The notes below the pieces were generated by a model. The model was not told where the DNA came from. It searched no databases and saw nothing but the letters and a program-made list of their open reading frames with translations. This document shows, piece after piece, positions 11,659 through 24,761 of a DNA stretch of 64,000 bases. The first letter of the stretch is position 1; each line of letters starts with the position of its first letter. Made by a program: the position numbers and the translations under genes. Source of the DNA: Prochilodus magdalenae (taxonomy: Eukaryota; Chordata; Actinopteri; Characiformes; Prochilodontidae); contig JAMWET010007157.1 in assembly GCA_024036415.1 (NCBI GenBank), positions 1,355,001 to 1,419,000 of the forward strand. The letters run 5' to 3'.

Positions 11659-12465
11659 AGCAGGCTGCCCATAAAAAGAGCGGGGCCAGGGAGGGGTTTT
11701 GTTTTTTTTGTTTTGTTTGGAGGCTGTGACACTATATATACTGTACTTTTGAATATAGGATAGACCTTCATTTGTTCCACTTGGCCTGATTCCAGGTGTA
11801 ATGCTCCTACACATTTCCCCTAGTTAATTCTCCTCTGCCAAGCAGTGAAGCAGGATTAAGCAAATTTCTTTTATATGCTGTTATTGCTCTTGACCTTGTT
11901 AATGTTTTCCAGAGGAGTACTAATCATGACCCCCTGCAAGTTGGCCCTTACCAAAAGGGGAAAAGTGACTAGGAGAAGAAGAATAGAATCTATTTCTCAA
12001 TTGGAATTGGACTACCATCTTTTTTTTCTTTCTTATTAGTGGCCCTGTCAGAATGGGAATCTTCAATAATGTTGTACAGTTAAGCAGTTCACACTGCCGT
12101 TTTTTCATAATCACGTCTGACTAAAAGAACAGAATACCATTCTAATCATGATAGATGTCTTTAAGGAGCACGAGGACTTGAATGGCTTCAGAAGTTGTCT
12201 TGTTTTAAAAATTGTGACTTCCATACAAGTAAGGTACAGTACATTGTGAATCCGAAGTTACTTGTAAAACAAGTATTAAAATGAATTTAGTTATGGGCTT
12301 AACAAGAAAGACAGTATTTAAATTGTCAGCAAAGTCTTTTTTTCCAATTTCCTTCAGAAGTCCTTTTTATCATGTATTTTGTGTGTGTGTGTTTTTGTTT
12401 GTTTTTTGTTTTGTTTTTTAGTATTTGTCAAATATTAAACATTAGTGTTCTATTACATTAAAGTG
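11659..12465 (+). other. pym1 3' UTR
   Basis: Sequence after the pym1 stop has no further coding frame. Two ATTAAA variant polyadenylation signals, at 12434..12439 and 12457..12462, follow a GT/T-rich stretch and are the likely 3' end. No AATAAA occurs earlier that I can see. Confidence 0.45.
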
Positions 12466-13636
12466 ATAAAAGCATCTACCATATTTTAAAAAACTGTGTT
12501 TCTATTCTCAAGTTTCCAGAGAAAAGCTGAGTTTGTTGGTGACACTGAAAAAAAGTGTACTTCAAACAGTTGTAAACATCTGTTGGTTCATGTGGTTGAT
12601 CTTTTCGCTGGCCAGTTTATTAGCTGTTGCACCTGATTTGGTTGTACCAGCTAAAGACTAAAATGTCACTACCATATGTATAGTAGCTACGTTTCCATCC
12701 CTGTGTTTTCAGATTTATTTTGCCACAATTTGTGGAAGTGGCAAATATAATTGATAGATTTAAATAATAATTTGTTTATTTAATTTAAAGAGATGAATGC
12801 ACGTTTGTCAGATAAATACTATAAATGCGGATGGTTACAGCAAGATGACGGGTCTGGTATTTCTGTTTTTTGTGATGTGTAGGAACGACAGTAGGAAGCT
12901 TGGCACAGTGAACTTATATTACAACCTGTTTTTATCTGATCAAAGGGAAAAAAATCAGTGATGTTCAGTCTTTCTGGTCTTAAATTGTAAAATGCAGCTA
13001 TAAAGATGATAACAAGAGGATGCTTAAAGGGGAACCTCCAGCAATATTTTAAAATATAAGCATAATTACGTGGTTAAGATGTCAACAAGGATGTCAGGGT
13101 GGTTTGATGAAAAATGCTTTATTATTCACAGACACAGTTGTTCCCAGTGGTAGTAAAAGGAACCAGACATTCACTTCTAAAAGCTCCGCCGTAGAAAGTT
13201 ATTACTTTATATGGTAATGAACATGCTGTCTACATGGGTATGGCTTTGGTTTAAAGTCATTCATGGCAGTGACTTTACTTTTACTTTATCATCACATACA
13301 AAAACAAATGGGAGGGTATAACTGAAGGCTTCTCAGAAGTGAATAAAATTTCTATTTGTGTGTGTCTGTATTTGTGGAATTTATGGAAAATCTGTAAAAC
13401 TTCCCCATTAACATAAAAGCTACACTGTGTATTTTATGGATTTAGAGACTTCTCTGGAGGCAATGTGTAGAAATCTGACCAAAGCCTCTCACTTTACTTT
13501 GAATTTATTATTACAGGGCAACTTGCAGTAGCTTACATTCTGTCTATTTGTTTTTTAATCTTTTTCTTTTCATTCACTCCTCTTTCCACAACTTGTCTTA
13601 ATTTAAATAAAAAAAAAAAGTCTATCTAAAATAGAT

Positions 13637-13678
<42 letters not shown>

Positions 13679-14207
13679 CTATGATTTTTCTTAGGACAGA
13701 TCCGTTATTTGCTTTATATTGAAAGCAGGATAGAAGCCTGACCAAGTGTACTGCTTGACTGAGAATCTCTGACCACCAAAATAATCATGTGCAGCGATAT
13801 GGGATCAGATGTCTTATATTTTTATGTACTTGTCTGCTGATGAACATCTGCTGAGATTAGCATTCCGGTAAAATATAGGGTTACATAAGCAAATTTATAA
13901 AAAGCAGATATTTTATCACACTAGTTCCTTATATTCACTTTTGATGTGCAGTAATTACATCTTAAATTTGAAATATTGGGCAAAACCCCTATCAATTTAG
14001 TTATTTATTTATTTTATTAAATAAACAATTATGCTTACAATATCATCATGCACCCCTGCAAATATAGTTCTTCTCAGTATGGCATTTCTACTGATAAATG
14101 CTAGAGGATACAGTAACAGATGTGCTTGGGTCAGTGCACCTATGTGGCTGGTGCTCTTGATAAAATTTCCAGTTTCAGTATCAGGGAAGCACAGGAAAGC
14201 TATTCCT
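12466..14207. other. Intergenic, microsatellite only
   Basis: AT-rich spacer between pym1 and the next transposon. It holds the ATCT microsatellite at 13637..13678. A minus-strand open frame at 14009..14207 continues from the neighbouring transposase remnant into unrelated sequence and looks accidental. Confidence 0.4.
13637..13678. repeat. (ATCT)n microsatellite
   Basis: About ten perfect ATCT tetranucleotide units. Confidence 0.95.
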
Positions 14208-15034
14208 AGAGTTTTACAGGTTGCCACTGGAATCCTCTTCCACTGCTCCATGACAACATCATGGAGCTGGTAGATGTTAGGGACTTTGCGCTCCTCCACC
14301 TTCCTTTTGAGGATGCCCCACAGATGCTCAATAAGGTTTAGGGTTGGAGACATGCTTGGCCATTCCGGCATCTTTAGCCTCAGTTTCTTTAGCAAGGCAG
14401 AGGTCATCTTGGAGGCGTGTTTGGGTTCTTGTTGGAATATTGCCCTGTGGCCCAGTTTCTGAAGGGACAGGGATCATGCTCTGCCTCAGTATGTATCTCA
14501 GTATGATTCCCTCAATGAACTGTAGCTCCCCACAGCCGGCAGCACTTATGCAGCTCCAAACACTGCCATGCTAGACTGTAGGCAAGACACACTTGTCTTT
14601 GTACTTCTCACCTGGTTACCGCCACACATGCCGCATGTCCTTAGTCTGCTTGTCTTCAGCAAACTGTTTGCGGGCTTTTTTGTGCATCTTCTTCAGAAAG
14701 AGCTTCCTTCTGAGAGGACAGCCATGCAGACCAATTTGATACAGTTTGCGGGCGTATAGTCTGAGCACTGACAGACCCCCTATCCCTTTAACCTCTTACA
14801 TCTATTTTCAGAAAACAACCTCTGGATATGATGCTGAGCATGTGCACTCACTCATCTATCTATCTATCTATCTACTCACTTTTGTTGCCAGTGGTTTAGA
14901 CATTTAGACACTGTGGTGTTGAGTTATAGCTAATATTACAATATTACTTATACAAGCTGTACACTGACTACATTTTATCAAAATGTCATATCTTCAGTGT
15001 TATGTAAATATTTTATATATTTTGTGAGATACCG
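14208..15034 (-). mobile_element. Tc1-like element, truncated, minus orientation
   Basis: The minus strand encodes the end of a Tc1-type transposase, including LNLIEHLWGILKRKVEE, the region of the last catalytic acidic residue, followed by QLHDVVMEQWKRIPVATCKTL. Frames upstream are interrupted. The outer end is recognisable: TTTTGTGAGATACCG next to TA at 15035..15036 matches the terminal repeat of the full-length copy at 31632..32833, and the internal CAAGCTGTACACTGACTACA word is shared. The 3' end is lost near 14208. A short CTAT repeat has grown inside it near 14850. Confidence 0.8.
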
Positions 15035-15401
15035 TATATATACATTTAAGAAGCACTGGTGTATCATATATATGGGTTATATTCCAAATGTATTAACAGT
15101 TATGTCTATGAATTGCATTGGAAATTAAGCTAATTAATTTAACACATGCTAAATTCATTGTACATATTCATAGTTTAATTACAGTCCAAGATAATAATTA
15201 AAGTTTGTTTAAAACGTAAAGTATTCACTTTTCAGACACTTGATTTTATTTTACTTTCCTAAAAGGTGAAAAAAAGAATTCTTTGAAAAACTGAAAATGA
15301 GTTTTCTGAAAAGAATGTAGTTGGTAATAAACGCGTGGAAAGATTAAATACTAAAAAACATATCTGTAGAGACGTCTGTGCTAATTCATGTGAAATATAC
15401 A
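15035..15401. other. Intergenic, no feature seen
   Basis: AT-rich spacer between two transposon relics. Confidence 0.4.
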
Positions 15402-16260
15402 CTCACTGTCAAAAAATTCTTTGTGGCTTACAATGCTATTCGGAAGGAGGATAAAGGTTACCATGAACAATAAATATTGATAAATATAGTCTGATATGAG
15501 CAATACTTATTGAGCTATACTGAAGGATTGTCCCTCAGTATGACCTTGAGCTGCCATGTTTGCTAACACAACATGCCAGACATCTTGGCGTGGAGTTGTA
15601 GAGGATCCTAAGGTTGTCCTCCAATAGTCTACCCATGCAGTTTGAATATTCTCACATAGTTCTTGCAGATTTCTTTCCTATCTCTCCGACCCATTACAGC
15701 CCAACACAACACAATCCACAAGCTTTATCTTGATTGTTCCCAAATCTAGGTTGAAGCATGGGTTGATCAAGCTTCTGGAGTTCTAGCCCCTGAACGAGTT
15801 GCTTCTGAATATTAGGCTGGTCCCTACACTCTCTGTTTTCAAATCTGTCGCAAAACACATTTATTTTATTTGGCCTTTAATCCATAAGCTCTCTGTGAGA
15901 GCTGTAGTATGTCACAGTTTTGTATTTAATTCAATGTTTTCTTTTATTATAACATTTTTGCTTTCTGTGCTTTGTTTGTGGTTTTGTTATGCTGATTGTG
16001 CAACACTTTGGTCAACAGCTGTTGTTTTTAAAGTGCTCTGTAAATAAATTTGACATTAACATTGACATGGTTATAGAGGGCATCACTGCTTGCCAAACGT
16101 CTTCAACTGTAGCTGTTGGGTCGTGTTGCATATCTCAAACAATTCTTTGGTTCTCATGTTCTATGGGTCATGTAAGTCTCCCAGATCCTTCATGTTGCTG
16201 GTGTGTGCTTTCTTCTTTTCACTGCCGCGAACAACATGCTATGATAATATCCGCACATCC
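15402..16260 (-). mobile_element. Tc1/mariner-like relic split by a LINE tail
   Basis: Second copy of the relic at 6847..7445, same orientation. The homology runs 15402..15683 (TTACAATGCTATTCGGAAGG through GAATATTCTCACATAGTTC) and resumes at about 16076 (GAGGGCATCACTGCTTGCC, matching GGAGGGCTTCACTGCTTGC of the first copy). The intervening segment is a later insertion, described separately. Transposase frames are broken. Confidence 0.55.
15690..16070 (+). mobile_element. LINE (L2/CR1-like) 3' tail insertion
   Basis: The segment has the form of a 5'-truncated non-LTR retrotransposon tail: a CTCTCTGTTTTCAAATCTGTCGCAAAACACATTTATT stretch typical of the end of fish L2-like reverse transcriptase genes, ending with AAAGTGCTCTGTAAATAAATTTGACATT, a characteristic 3' tail. 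It interrupts the Tc1-like relic around it, so it inserted later. Confidence 0.55.
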
Positions 16261-17674
16261 AGTATGATGTGCAATACATATGACACTTGCATACATTGCT
16301 ACCAATACAACAGCACAAGTCAGAATTTAAAGGACACACAATAGGACAAACTTGGATAGTCAGTCATGTACAGTGATCATTCGCATGTCTCATGATATCA
16401 AACCTACCTACCATGTTTATTCCTGTTGGGTGACTACTTTTTTTTCTTGATACTAAAAATGAATGGTTTGTACTTAAATGGCTGTTTTAGACCCAAATTT
16501 AAAAAACGAATCGAAAGTCATAGGCAAGTAGTGTAATTAGCAGTTATTCTGAATGATATTTTGTTTCTTGCATAAAATAATGTGTCCACAGCACAACTGG
16601 AGTCTAGCTTCATCAACACAGGTGGGTACAAAACCTGCTGGTACTGTCTACTGTAATCTCATTACTTCTACAAAGATTAAAGCCTGGTTCCACTCAAGAT
16701 GTGGGTTTTACAAGAGAGTTAGTCTCATTCAGTCCAGCCCAGGCACATGAACTAAATGCGTTGACTCATTTTCTTGACTTCCTGTCTGTCTGTTGGTGTC
16801 TGTGTGCGTGTCCCACAGTTCCTCCCAGTTTCCTCTGTTAAATAACAGCAGCAGAGGTTACTTATGTACCATGACTTGTGACCACCATTACACTTTCTTC
16901 TGGCTGAGATGCACATAAACAATAAAAAACATCCTGTCATAAGAAAGAAGACGAATTGGATGCAGGTCATGGTCTTTCAAAAATACCCCTCTCTTTGTAA
17001 TAAAGTGTTGGTAGTAAATTTCCTTGTTGATGGCTATACATCATTGTGTTTTCATGGTTCAACTTAAATTATGATGGCTGTGACATCTGCGTGACAGCAG
17101 TATATGCTATTCGGCAGCGGTGAATGGAAAGCAATTGTTCTTACTGCCAAAAGGGTGGCACGATGTAGAGTTTCCCGATTATTTAAGTGTTACCGCATTC
17201 ATATCCTACAAATAGTGATTAATGTGTGACACACAAATATGACAGAGAGGCATGAAGAATATTTTGAGAGACATCTGCAGATATATGGCCTAGGACAAAC
17301 CCTGCCTGACTGGGTATCATTGTAATTGCTGGTTCTCTGGCTGTCTGCTTTTCCTTGCTCACAGGGAACCAGAGTAATCAGTAAGCAAAATACTTAAAAT
17401 GTGTGTATGATACTAAACTTAAAAGTTATTATTAATTATCCAGCAAAAAAAATATATAAGATGAACATAATGTAAACAACAGGCCTATCTGAGGATTGTG
17501 TGGATGTAGCTATTGAGCATCTCAGCTGATAACTCTGTCCAACACTTGCTCCATGTCTGTGTATTAATCTCTAGGTACCAGCATTGGCCCCTGTTTGGGC
17601 AGTGTCTGAGCTCATGGTGAGTTTTAGGCTCTAAACTTTCTTTACTAGCTGGAATATTATCCAACGAAACACTA
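16261..17674. other. Intergenic, no feature seen
   Basis: No coding frame with domain-like content and no named repeat that I can support. Short frames on both strands are chance. Confidence 0.4.
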
Positions 17675-17741
17675 AGCACTGTCGCTTAGTTGCTCTGGAT
17701 GAGAGCGTCTGCTAAATGCCTTAAATGTAAATGTAAATGTT
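17675..17741 (+). repeat. Dispersed repeat tail ending in (AAATGT)n
   Basis: The sequence TTGCTCTGGATGAGAGCGTCTGCTAAATGCC followed by repeated AAATGT is a very common fish repeat end. Only the tail is visible. Confidence 0.5.
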
Positions 17742-17795
17742 CTAGCCTGGCCTCTGTTATCCTGCTTTTATTTGACGTTAACTGGCCATTTCACC

Positions 17796-18045
17796 AATAA
17801 TGCAGTGTCTGATTCACTCACACTAGTGCAACACAGTAACAGTCCACCACCATGTCAGTGTCACTGCAGTGCTGAGAATGACCCACCATTCAAATAATAT
17901 CTGCTGTGTGATGGTCTTGTGGGGGTAATGGCCATGGAACAGCACAGTAATAAAGTAAGCAGAGAAACAGACTGTAATTGTAGAAATACAAAGTGCTCCC
18001 ATATGGCCCGTGGAGCTCAAAAAATGGACAGTGAGTGTAGGATAA
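17796..18045 (-). repeat. High-copy fish interspersed repeat
   Basis: The segment contains ACCACCATGTCAGTGTCACTGCAGTGCTGAGAATGACCCACC and ends with GGACAGTGAGTGTA, hallmark words of a high-copy short repeat of fish genomes. A partial copy lies at 62605..62725 in the other orientation. It has no coding capacity. Its class (MITE or SINE-like) cannot be decided here. Confidence 0.55.
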
Positions 18046-19040
18046 AGGAGCTGCTCGGTGACTGTATCTGGAACCTTTAAAACCTTTTTTTTCACCAAAA
18101 AAGTAAAACATACTTTTTATGGTTATTGGCTTCCTAAAAACACTTGGGTTTCTCTGAATTACATACATTTATGTAGATTTTATCAAGCCTGTTGTATCAG
18201 GTATTGCATAACTGTTGCTTTAAATTCCTTAAAACAAAAAATATCCGACAGAGCAGCAAAATGGACCATAGACCGGATGACCATAGATGTCCACAGACTG
18301 ACATTTTTTATGTAGACTGTTATACAGAGATGTGAAACAGAAGACGTAGATTTTTAATTTGGATTTTTCATTGCAACACATTCTTTATAGGGTAATTTGC
18401 GTAAGCCTTGTGGGAAGTGATTTTCCATCTGTCTACAAACGTGCTAAAAGGAAAAGTCCACCAGCTTTGATTTTTAGAGCGTGCAGTTTTTCTGGCTTTT
18501 GTTAAGGAATGAGTCCTATTTTAATCTTTCTTTTAAAAATGAAGCTGTTTATTTTAAGATCATGTTGTCTTCTCTGTAATAATGTTGCTGGGCTTGTTTT
18601 AAACTGAAAATTTAAGAGATTAATAATCACCTTTCAATGTATTTGGCTTTAACAGAGTAGCTTAAATTTACAAGCAAATGAATCTGTATTATAACAATTT
18701 TCCCTTTGTGGTTCATGAGTCTTTATGTGGCCATTTATTTATTTATTTATTTTTTGAGGTTCACATTTAGTTCCTATATACAAAAAAATGAATTACACAT
18801 AGTTTTAATCTTTCTTTATCCCTTAGAACAGGTTGTTGCTGTGCCTAAATGGTATATTTTGACACATACTAAATGAAACTCATCTATAAAACACAAGTAA
18901 CAAAGAAGTTTTTCTATCACACGGGCCCTTTAACAGTGCTACAGTGGATTCTTTACTTGTCAACATACTGGACCTGCCCTCCTGAAGGATGGCTTGGCTA
19001 AAGTCACATTCCTCCCTGATGGAGAACGCCTTCTGTGTCA
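18046..19040. other. mmp19 upstream region
   Basis: No coding frame. A TTTA run lies near 18733..18752. The last 100 bases before the TATA box include an ACATTCC word (TEAD-type) near 19004, but nothing here is more than suggestive. Confidence 0.35.
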
Positions 19041-19046
19041 AAATGG

Positions 19047-19054
19047 TATAAAAG
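19047..19054 (+). promoter_or_regulatory. TATA box of mmp19
   Basis: A perfect TATAAAAG lies 203 bases upstream of the mmp19 ATG. Transcription would start near 19078 and give an unspliced leader of about 180 bases. A TATA-driven promoter fits an inducible, tissue-restricted metalloproteinase gene. Confidence 0.65.
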
Positions 19055-19256
19055 CAAACACTCTCCCCAGAGAGTCAAAGTGCGAGAAACAAAGAACAAA
19101 GAACGACTCACTGAGACAAATCTGTGTGCACAAAGAGGGACAACATTTGTCTGCAACATTTTAGGCTCCTTCCTCGTGGAAATTTGCATCAATTGACTTG
19201 TGGAATTTCAGCCAAGAAAGACTCTCCCTGATATTTGGACACATCAGACACTGAAG

Positions 19257-22200
19257 ATGGGCCGTGTGATGTTTCTGATGTTGATTTGGATGCCACTGTA
19301 TGTCGCACTGCGCAAGGATGAACTGAAACAGGCCACGGTAAGAAATTAATTGATTGCTTCTTCATTAATTGTCTCTTTTCTATTTACTGCTCTATGGACT
19401 GTCATACTACAGAGAATAAAATGATGTTATCTCATATTTAAGTACCATACATATGTATTTCAGAAGAGCATATACTTTAATATCAAATAGAACAAACACA
19501 AATATCCAAACAGACTTCTCTTATAAGGTGTGTGTCTTTTTCAGGCCTATTTGAAGAAATACGGATATCTGCCCATATCACTTGTTTATCCCAAAGACCA
19601 AGAAGGCCAGCTAGAACAATTAACCGAAGCACTTAGGTAATGTAGTCACTCACACTTCATAAACTTTTCACTCCCTCCACTTCAGTCTGAATTACAGTCT
19701 TGTTAGAATGCTTTAGCGGGCATAATTATCATCAATGACGAAACTGTTTGACCACATGCAAGCAAAATAACATGCTTGTTAACTCTCTTAAAGTAAAACT
19801 GCTCCTTAAAATGAGTTCATTATTATTCTAGCAGATGGTAGATAATGGATGGTAGATGACACAGATTTAATCCGGTTGTGAGCAGTATACACTTACAGAA
19901 CCTGTCAATGGTGGTTCAAAGAACCTCCACATAATGTATAGGTCCCAACGTTTTTTTTTTTCAGAATGCTCACCCAAGAAATCACCTTTAATAAATGGTT
20001 CTTTTATGGGTTCTTAAGTAATGGCAATGCTTATATAGGAAACATTGAGCACTCCAAGAAGACCGTAAATGCAAAAATGGTTAAAATGTCCTTTTCTATG
20101 ATAGGAATTGTTTGTGTTGTATGTGATTCTTTTAAGAATGTTTTCGGTTCTATGTAGAACCCTTTTTGCTAAGTGTAAGGCAACATATAGGAACCTATTG
20201 GAAGAATTTTGGGCCTCAAAGTATGTTGAAGTCACGTGGATCAAACCTCATTGCTCTTTTGTTTAAAGAGATTATGAAATTGTGGTCAATCAAGATGTAG
20301 ATTAATGTTTTTACCTCATTTATAACCTTAGAGATTTAATTCTATGAGCTTTCTTTCTGAATTAGAATATTCCAGAAAGTGATGGACCTGCCGATCACGG
20401 GCTGGCTGGACAATGCTACGCTGGGCATGATGAAACAACCACGCTGTGGCCTTGAGGACCCATTTAATAACAAGACACACAAATACCGCATACTGGGTGA
20501 GCGGGACATTGGTGGAGCTGGTGGGGACAAATGTTCAGCCTCTATATTTTGTGTGACCAGATTTGATTTCATTATTAGGGGCTGCTATCACACTGGAGTA
20601 CTGATCAGATGTATGTTGCTTATACCTTATTATTACTTAACTGTGCTTAATTAAATAGAGTTCCTTATCATGTCATAGAACTTTTGTTGGTGCTATAAAA
20701 AACTGCTAATAATAAGAAAACATTTTGGAGGCTTCATTTTTAAGAACCTAGTGCTTCAATCAATCTCACATGAATCACACCTCATTGGTTTAATCTAAAG
20801 TAAGGCTAGATCTGGCCTATTCGGCTGTTTAAATAAAAGTTCTGAAATTTGATTTGCATTCTTGCAGGTCACTGGCGTAAGAAGACACTGAGTTACCGCA
20901 TCTATAATCACGCCTCTGATCTGGGGATGGCTAAAACGCGGGCAGCCATACAGACAGCATTCAAATACTGGAGTGAAGTCTCCCCTCTTCGCTTTCATGA
21001 AGTCACCAAGGGATACTCTGATATCAAAATTTCCTTCCATGGGAAGGACAAATCCTGTCCTGTACCATTTGATGGACCAGGTGAGAAATAAAGCTAGAAA
21101 AGGAAAAGGCCTGGACGGTTGTAATTAGAATTCCTGAAAAGATACTTGTCATGACAATTCCTTTGGTAGTAGAGACTTTGTAGTAGAGACTGCTGCTGAA
21201 TTGTGAAAGTGTGAGTGGACAGACTAACCTTTATTTAAATACATGTTGGAAATGCATTATAAAACTTAAATGATCAGTCTATTGATAAATAAACAGTGTT
21301 CAGTGTAAAGCAGAGCTACTGTGCTGTTTTTGCAGGTGAGGTGTTGGCACACGCTGACAGTCCAGAGTCCGGCATTGTCCATTTCGATGCAGCTGAAAGG
21401 TGGACTGAGGGGAAGAACTATGGGTCAAATCTGCGAATTGTAGCAGCCCATGAGATAGGCCACGCCCTGGGTTTAGGCCACTCTCAGTACCGCAGTGCTC
21501 TTATGGGACCTGTGTACACTGGTTACCGCGACAACTTCAAGCTTCACCCAGATGACATCCACGGTATCCAGACACTGTACGGTGAGAATGTGATCAGGGC
21601 TCACCCTTGGAAATCATTGCACTGGATCAGTTCTGTTCCCCACAATTATATGACCCATAATCCTGAAATCCTTAACTTAAAGTTATCACTTAATGAATCT
21701 GCAGTTATAATAATTAAGCAATTTCTTTTTTCAAGGACAGGTTAAAATTATTCAGCCAACTGTATTTACAGGGTTTGTGGCCTTTAGATGTAAAGTAAAA
21801 ATATTCCCAATATACACCTATGAAATAGAAACACAAACTGTTTAATTATTTCGTTATATTCATTATTCATTATTATAATGCTTGGTTATGTTGAAATGTT
21901 TAGAGAATTTTTAAGTTTAAAGGTTTTTACATTTGCATTTGGCAGAAGCCAATCATGTTACAAAGGTAGGTGATTTTGAGTCCAGCGCAACAAACATCTA
22001 AAGGTATGTTGTGGAGTAGTTGGCTTGGTAGGGAATCAAACAGCTGTGCTGTCTTTTTTTTTCTCCTTAGGTAAACCAGTCGGAAAGTCACCAGTGCCCC
22101 CTGCAGTGCCCAATAAGCCAGCAGCTGATTCATCTGTGCCTGATCCATGCACTGCTTCACTGGATGCTATAATGCTGGGTAAAGAAATGTCTACCCGTTC

Positions 22201-24761
22201 TTTGTAGCACAAGTGGCAGTAGCCAGAATGTTGATAAATAACATTTATTGTGTGATGTTGAGCGCTATAAGCGCTATAAATCATTTACTAACACATTAAA
22301 ATAATTTATATCAAGTTCATTTGTTCATAATTTATTTCTAAAAGCTAAACTGTCATATATTTTTATATTAATTACCATAAAATGAGATTTCAAGTCTTTT
22401 TAAGTGTTTATCAGTAAGGCAAAACACAATGAGGAAGACAGGATGATACTGATTTGACAGTTGTCCAGAAGATTATCATCGACATCCCCCACAAAAAGGG
22501 CAGGACACAGAAAGTCATTGCAAGAGGTGGCTGTTCGCAGAGTGCTATATCAAAGTATATTAATGGAAAGTTGAATAGAAGGGGTAAATGTGGTAGGAAA
22601 AGATGCATGAGCAGCGGAGATGACTGCAGACTATTGTCAACAAAAGTTGATTCAAAAACTTTACAAGGAGTGGACTGAGGCTGGTGTCTGAGCTCAAAGC
22701 CACCACACACAGCTGTCCTCAGGAAAAGAGATATAACTGCCACCTTCATAATATTGAAACACTTTTGAACCAAAGACAACGTCAGAGGCCTCCTACCTGG
22801 ACTAAGGACAATGGTTTAAAGTCCTCTTTCCAGATAAAAGTAAATTTTTGGAAATCATTTGGTTTTAGAGCTAAACCCCTTATTTAACATCTTTTGCGTG
22901 AATAGTGTACTTTAGGCCTGGTTATTTACAAAATGAATACTACTATACCATGTTATACTACTACTGCTACTAATAATAATATTAATAATTTATCAGCATG
23001 GCAACAGGAATGTTGGTGTAAAAGTACATGGAGCCTTTTTAAAAATGTTGTATTATGACTTATTGATCTATTTAATGACATATTGTAAAGGCTTTTCAAA
23101 AAGAGATAATATGAAGTGATTTTCCCACTCAGGTCCTCTCCACAAGACCTTTGCTTTCAGTGGAGATTATGTCTGGACAATATCAGATGCCGGCTATAAC
23201 ACACCCATACGGATTAATGTCCTGTGGAAAGAACTGCCCGGTCACTTAAATGCTGCAGTGCATTCTCAGAGGACCAACAAATCGTACTTCCTTAAAGGTA
23301 GACAGTCACCCTTCACCCACAGCATACCACTTTCATTTAATTTCACATCTTAATGTGCAATTTGAATGAAGTATACTCGGACACTCAGCAGTCACACATT
23401 GTAAATACTGTGAAATAGTCTGCCTATGTCTGACTGCGTCACAGTAAAAAGAGTAGGAAACAACCCTGAAATACAGGGTATGGTAAAATAGTCAAACTTA
23501 ATCCGTATACTTCAGGATTTCATCATCTGATATATGACCCAGTATCATTGTCTGAAATTTTAATAATGCTATCAAAAGCAATAAACACAAATTCTTGTAT
23601 TCAGCATTTCACGCACTGTGCTATACCTAGTCAGGCTAAATATGAAATGTTCTCCTTTTAATCAAAATGTGTTTTTTATGTACTAATATATCCACCATAT
23701 GCTCAGAAAAGCATATTATGATTTATAATGTATTATGACAACAATAAATAAATATGGTCATATTGCCCAATTCTCTAAAAGCATAATTTGTTAATCATCT
23801 TCCATTCGGGCTTTTAATATGTGACCTATTAACATATTTTCCTAGGTGAGAAAGTGTGGAGGTATTCGGGCTTTAAGTTGGACCATGGCTACCCAAAACT
23901 ACTCATTATACCTCCAAACATCGACTCAGCCTTTTACTACAATGCCAATAAAAAACTCATCTTCATCAAGGTAAAGCACCCCAACACTATACAGTCACAA
24001 TATAAAATAGAACAAATTATTCCGTTGTGTGTTGTGAACTTGATCTCATCCATTCATTTTCATCCCTCAGATAATACATTTAAACTAAATGGTGGTGTTA
24101 AACAGTGTATAATATACTGTATGTTGACAAACATCAACAAAATTCATGGCTATTGTTGAACAAACAACAGTTTTGACAGTTTTGGTTGTGGATGAAGGGA
24201 TGATGTTTTCTGGTAAACCCACATGGTTTATTCTAGAGTAGTAGGGAACGAAGAAGTAGCCCGCTATTATTCGGAGTATGAATTTTACAGGTAGAGTCAC
24301 CTTACAAATGGCTATAACGAAAGTATGTTATGATTTAGGCATACTGCTAAATTATCTTTATTAGCCCTCCTAAAAATCCTTGACCAGCATTACTGTCATA
24401 TGCTGCGTTTTGGATATTGGTATGACTAGCTAAATCAGCACCAGACAAGCACCTAAGCAGCATAAAGCCTAGACCTGTAATCAAATACTGCTAATAATAA
24501 TTTTACTTTCTCTTCTCTCAGGGTTCAGAATATTGGCAGTGGGATGAACTGAGCTCCGGCAGTGAACTCAAGTACTATCCTAAACCTCTCTCAGATCTTG
24601 TTATTGGGCTACCATCCAGTCCAAACGCAGCACTCACTTGGACTAATGGCAACATTTACGTGTTTAAAGGAGACCAGTACTGGCGTGTAAACTCCAGGCG
24701 GTTCATAGAGAAGGGCTACCCATTAAGCAAGAGCGAACGCTGGATGCAATGTGAGGATTAA
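19257..24761 (+). CDS. mmp19: Matrix metalloproteinase-19, 9 exons
   Basis: Coding exons 19257..19337, 19545..19636, 20366..20496, 20868..21080, 21336..21581, 22071..22178, 23133..23297, 23846..23970, 24522..24761: 1401 bases, 466 aa. All introns are GT-AG and phases agree at every join. Residues 1-20 are a signal peptide. A peptidoglycan-binding-like prodomain ends with the cysteine switch PRCGLEDP (Cys85), which holds the zinc in the latent enzyme. The catalytic domain has [11 protein letters not shown] at 211-221 (three zinc His, Glu212 catalytic base) and the Met-turn at ALM229. A short proline-rich hinge follows, then a four-bladed hemopexin domain framed by Cys281 and Cys464, the usual disulfide. 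There is no furin site and no membrane anchor, so it is a secreted enzyme. [18 protein letters not shown] and WQWDEL match vertebrate MMP19. Human is 508 aa; this form lacks the C-terminal tail. Family members cleave basement membrane and matrix proteins. The gene is tail to tail with tmem198b. Confidence 0.97.
19868..20180. repeat. MITE-like repeat in mmp19 intron 2
   Basis: The segment has paired words typical of a short fish repeat: GGTTCAAAGAACCTCC, TGGTTCTTTTATGGGTTC and GGTTCTATGTAGAACCC, the last a near-perfect palindrome. A diverged relative (TTCCATATAGAACTC) is seen near 62325. It has no coding content. Confidence 0.4.
22455..22860 (+). mobile_element. Tc1-like transposase fragment in mmp19 intron 6
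   Basis: The plus strand reads as the N-terminal helix-turn-helix half of a Tc1-type transposase ([17 protein letters not shown], then [16 protein letters not shown] and KCGRKR), running into NQRQRQRP in another frame. Stops and frameshifts break it, and neither terminal repeat is clear. It sits within the intron between exons 22071..22178 and 23133..23297 without touching the splice sites. Confidence 0.8.

Noticed and set aside
14009..14207. Extension of the transposase frame beyond the Tc1-like homology
   Set aside because: Frame stays open by chance after the transposon breaks off; no transposase features beyond 14208.
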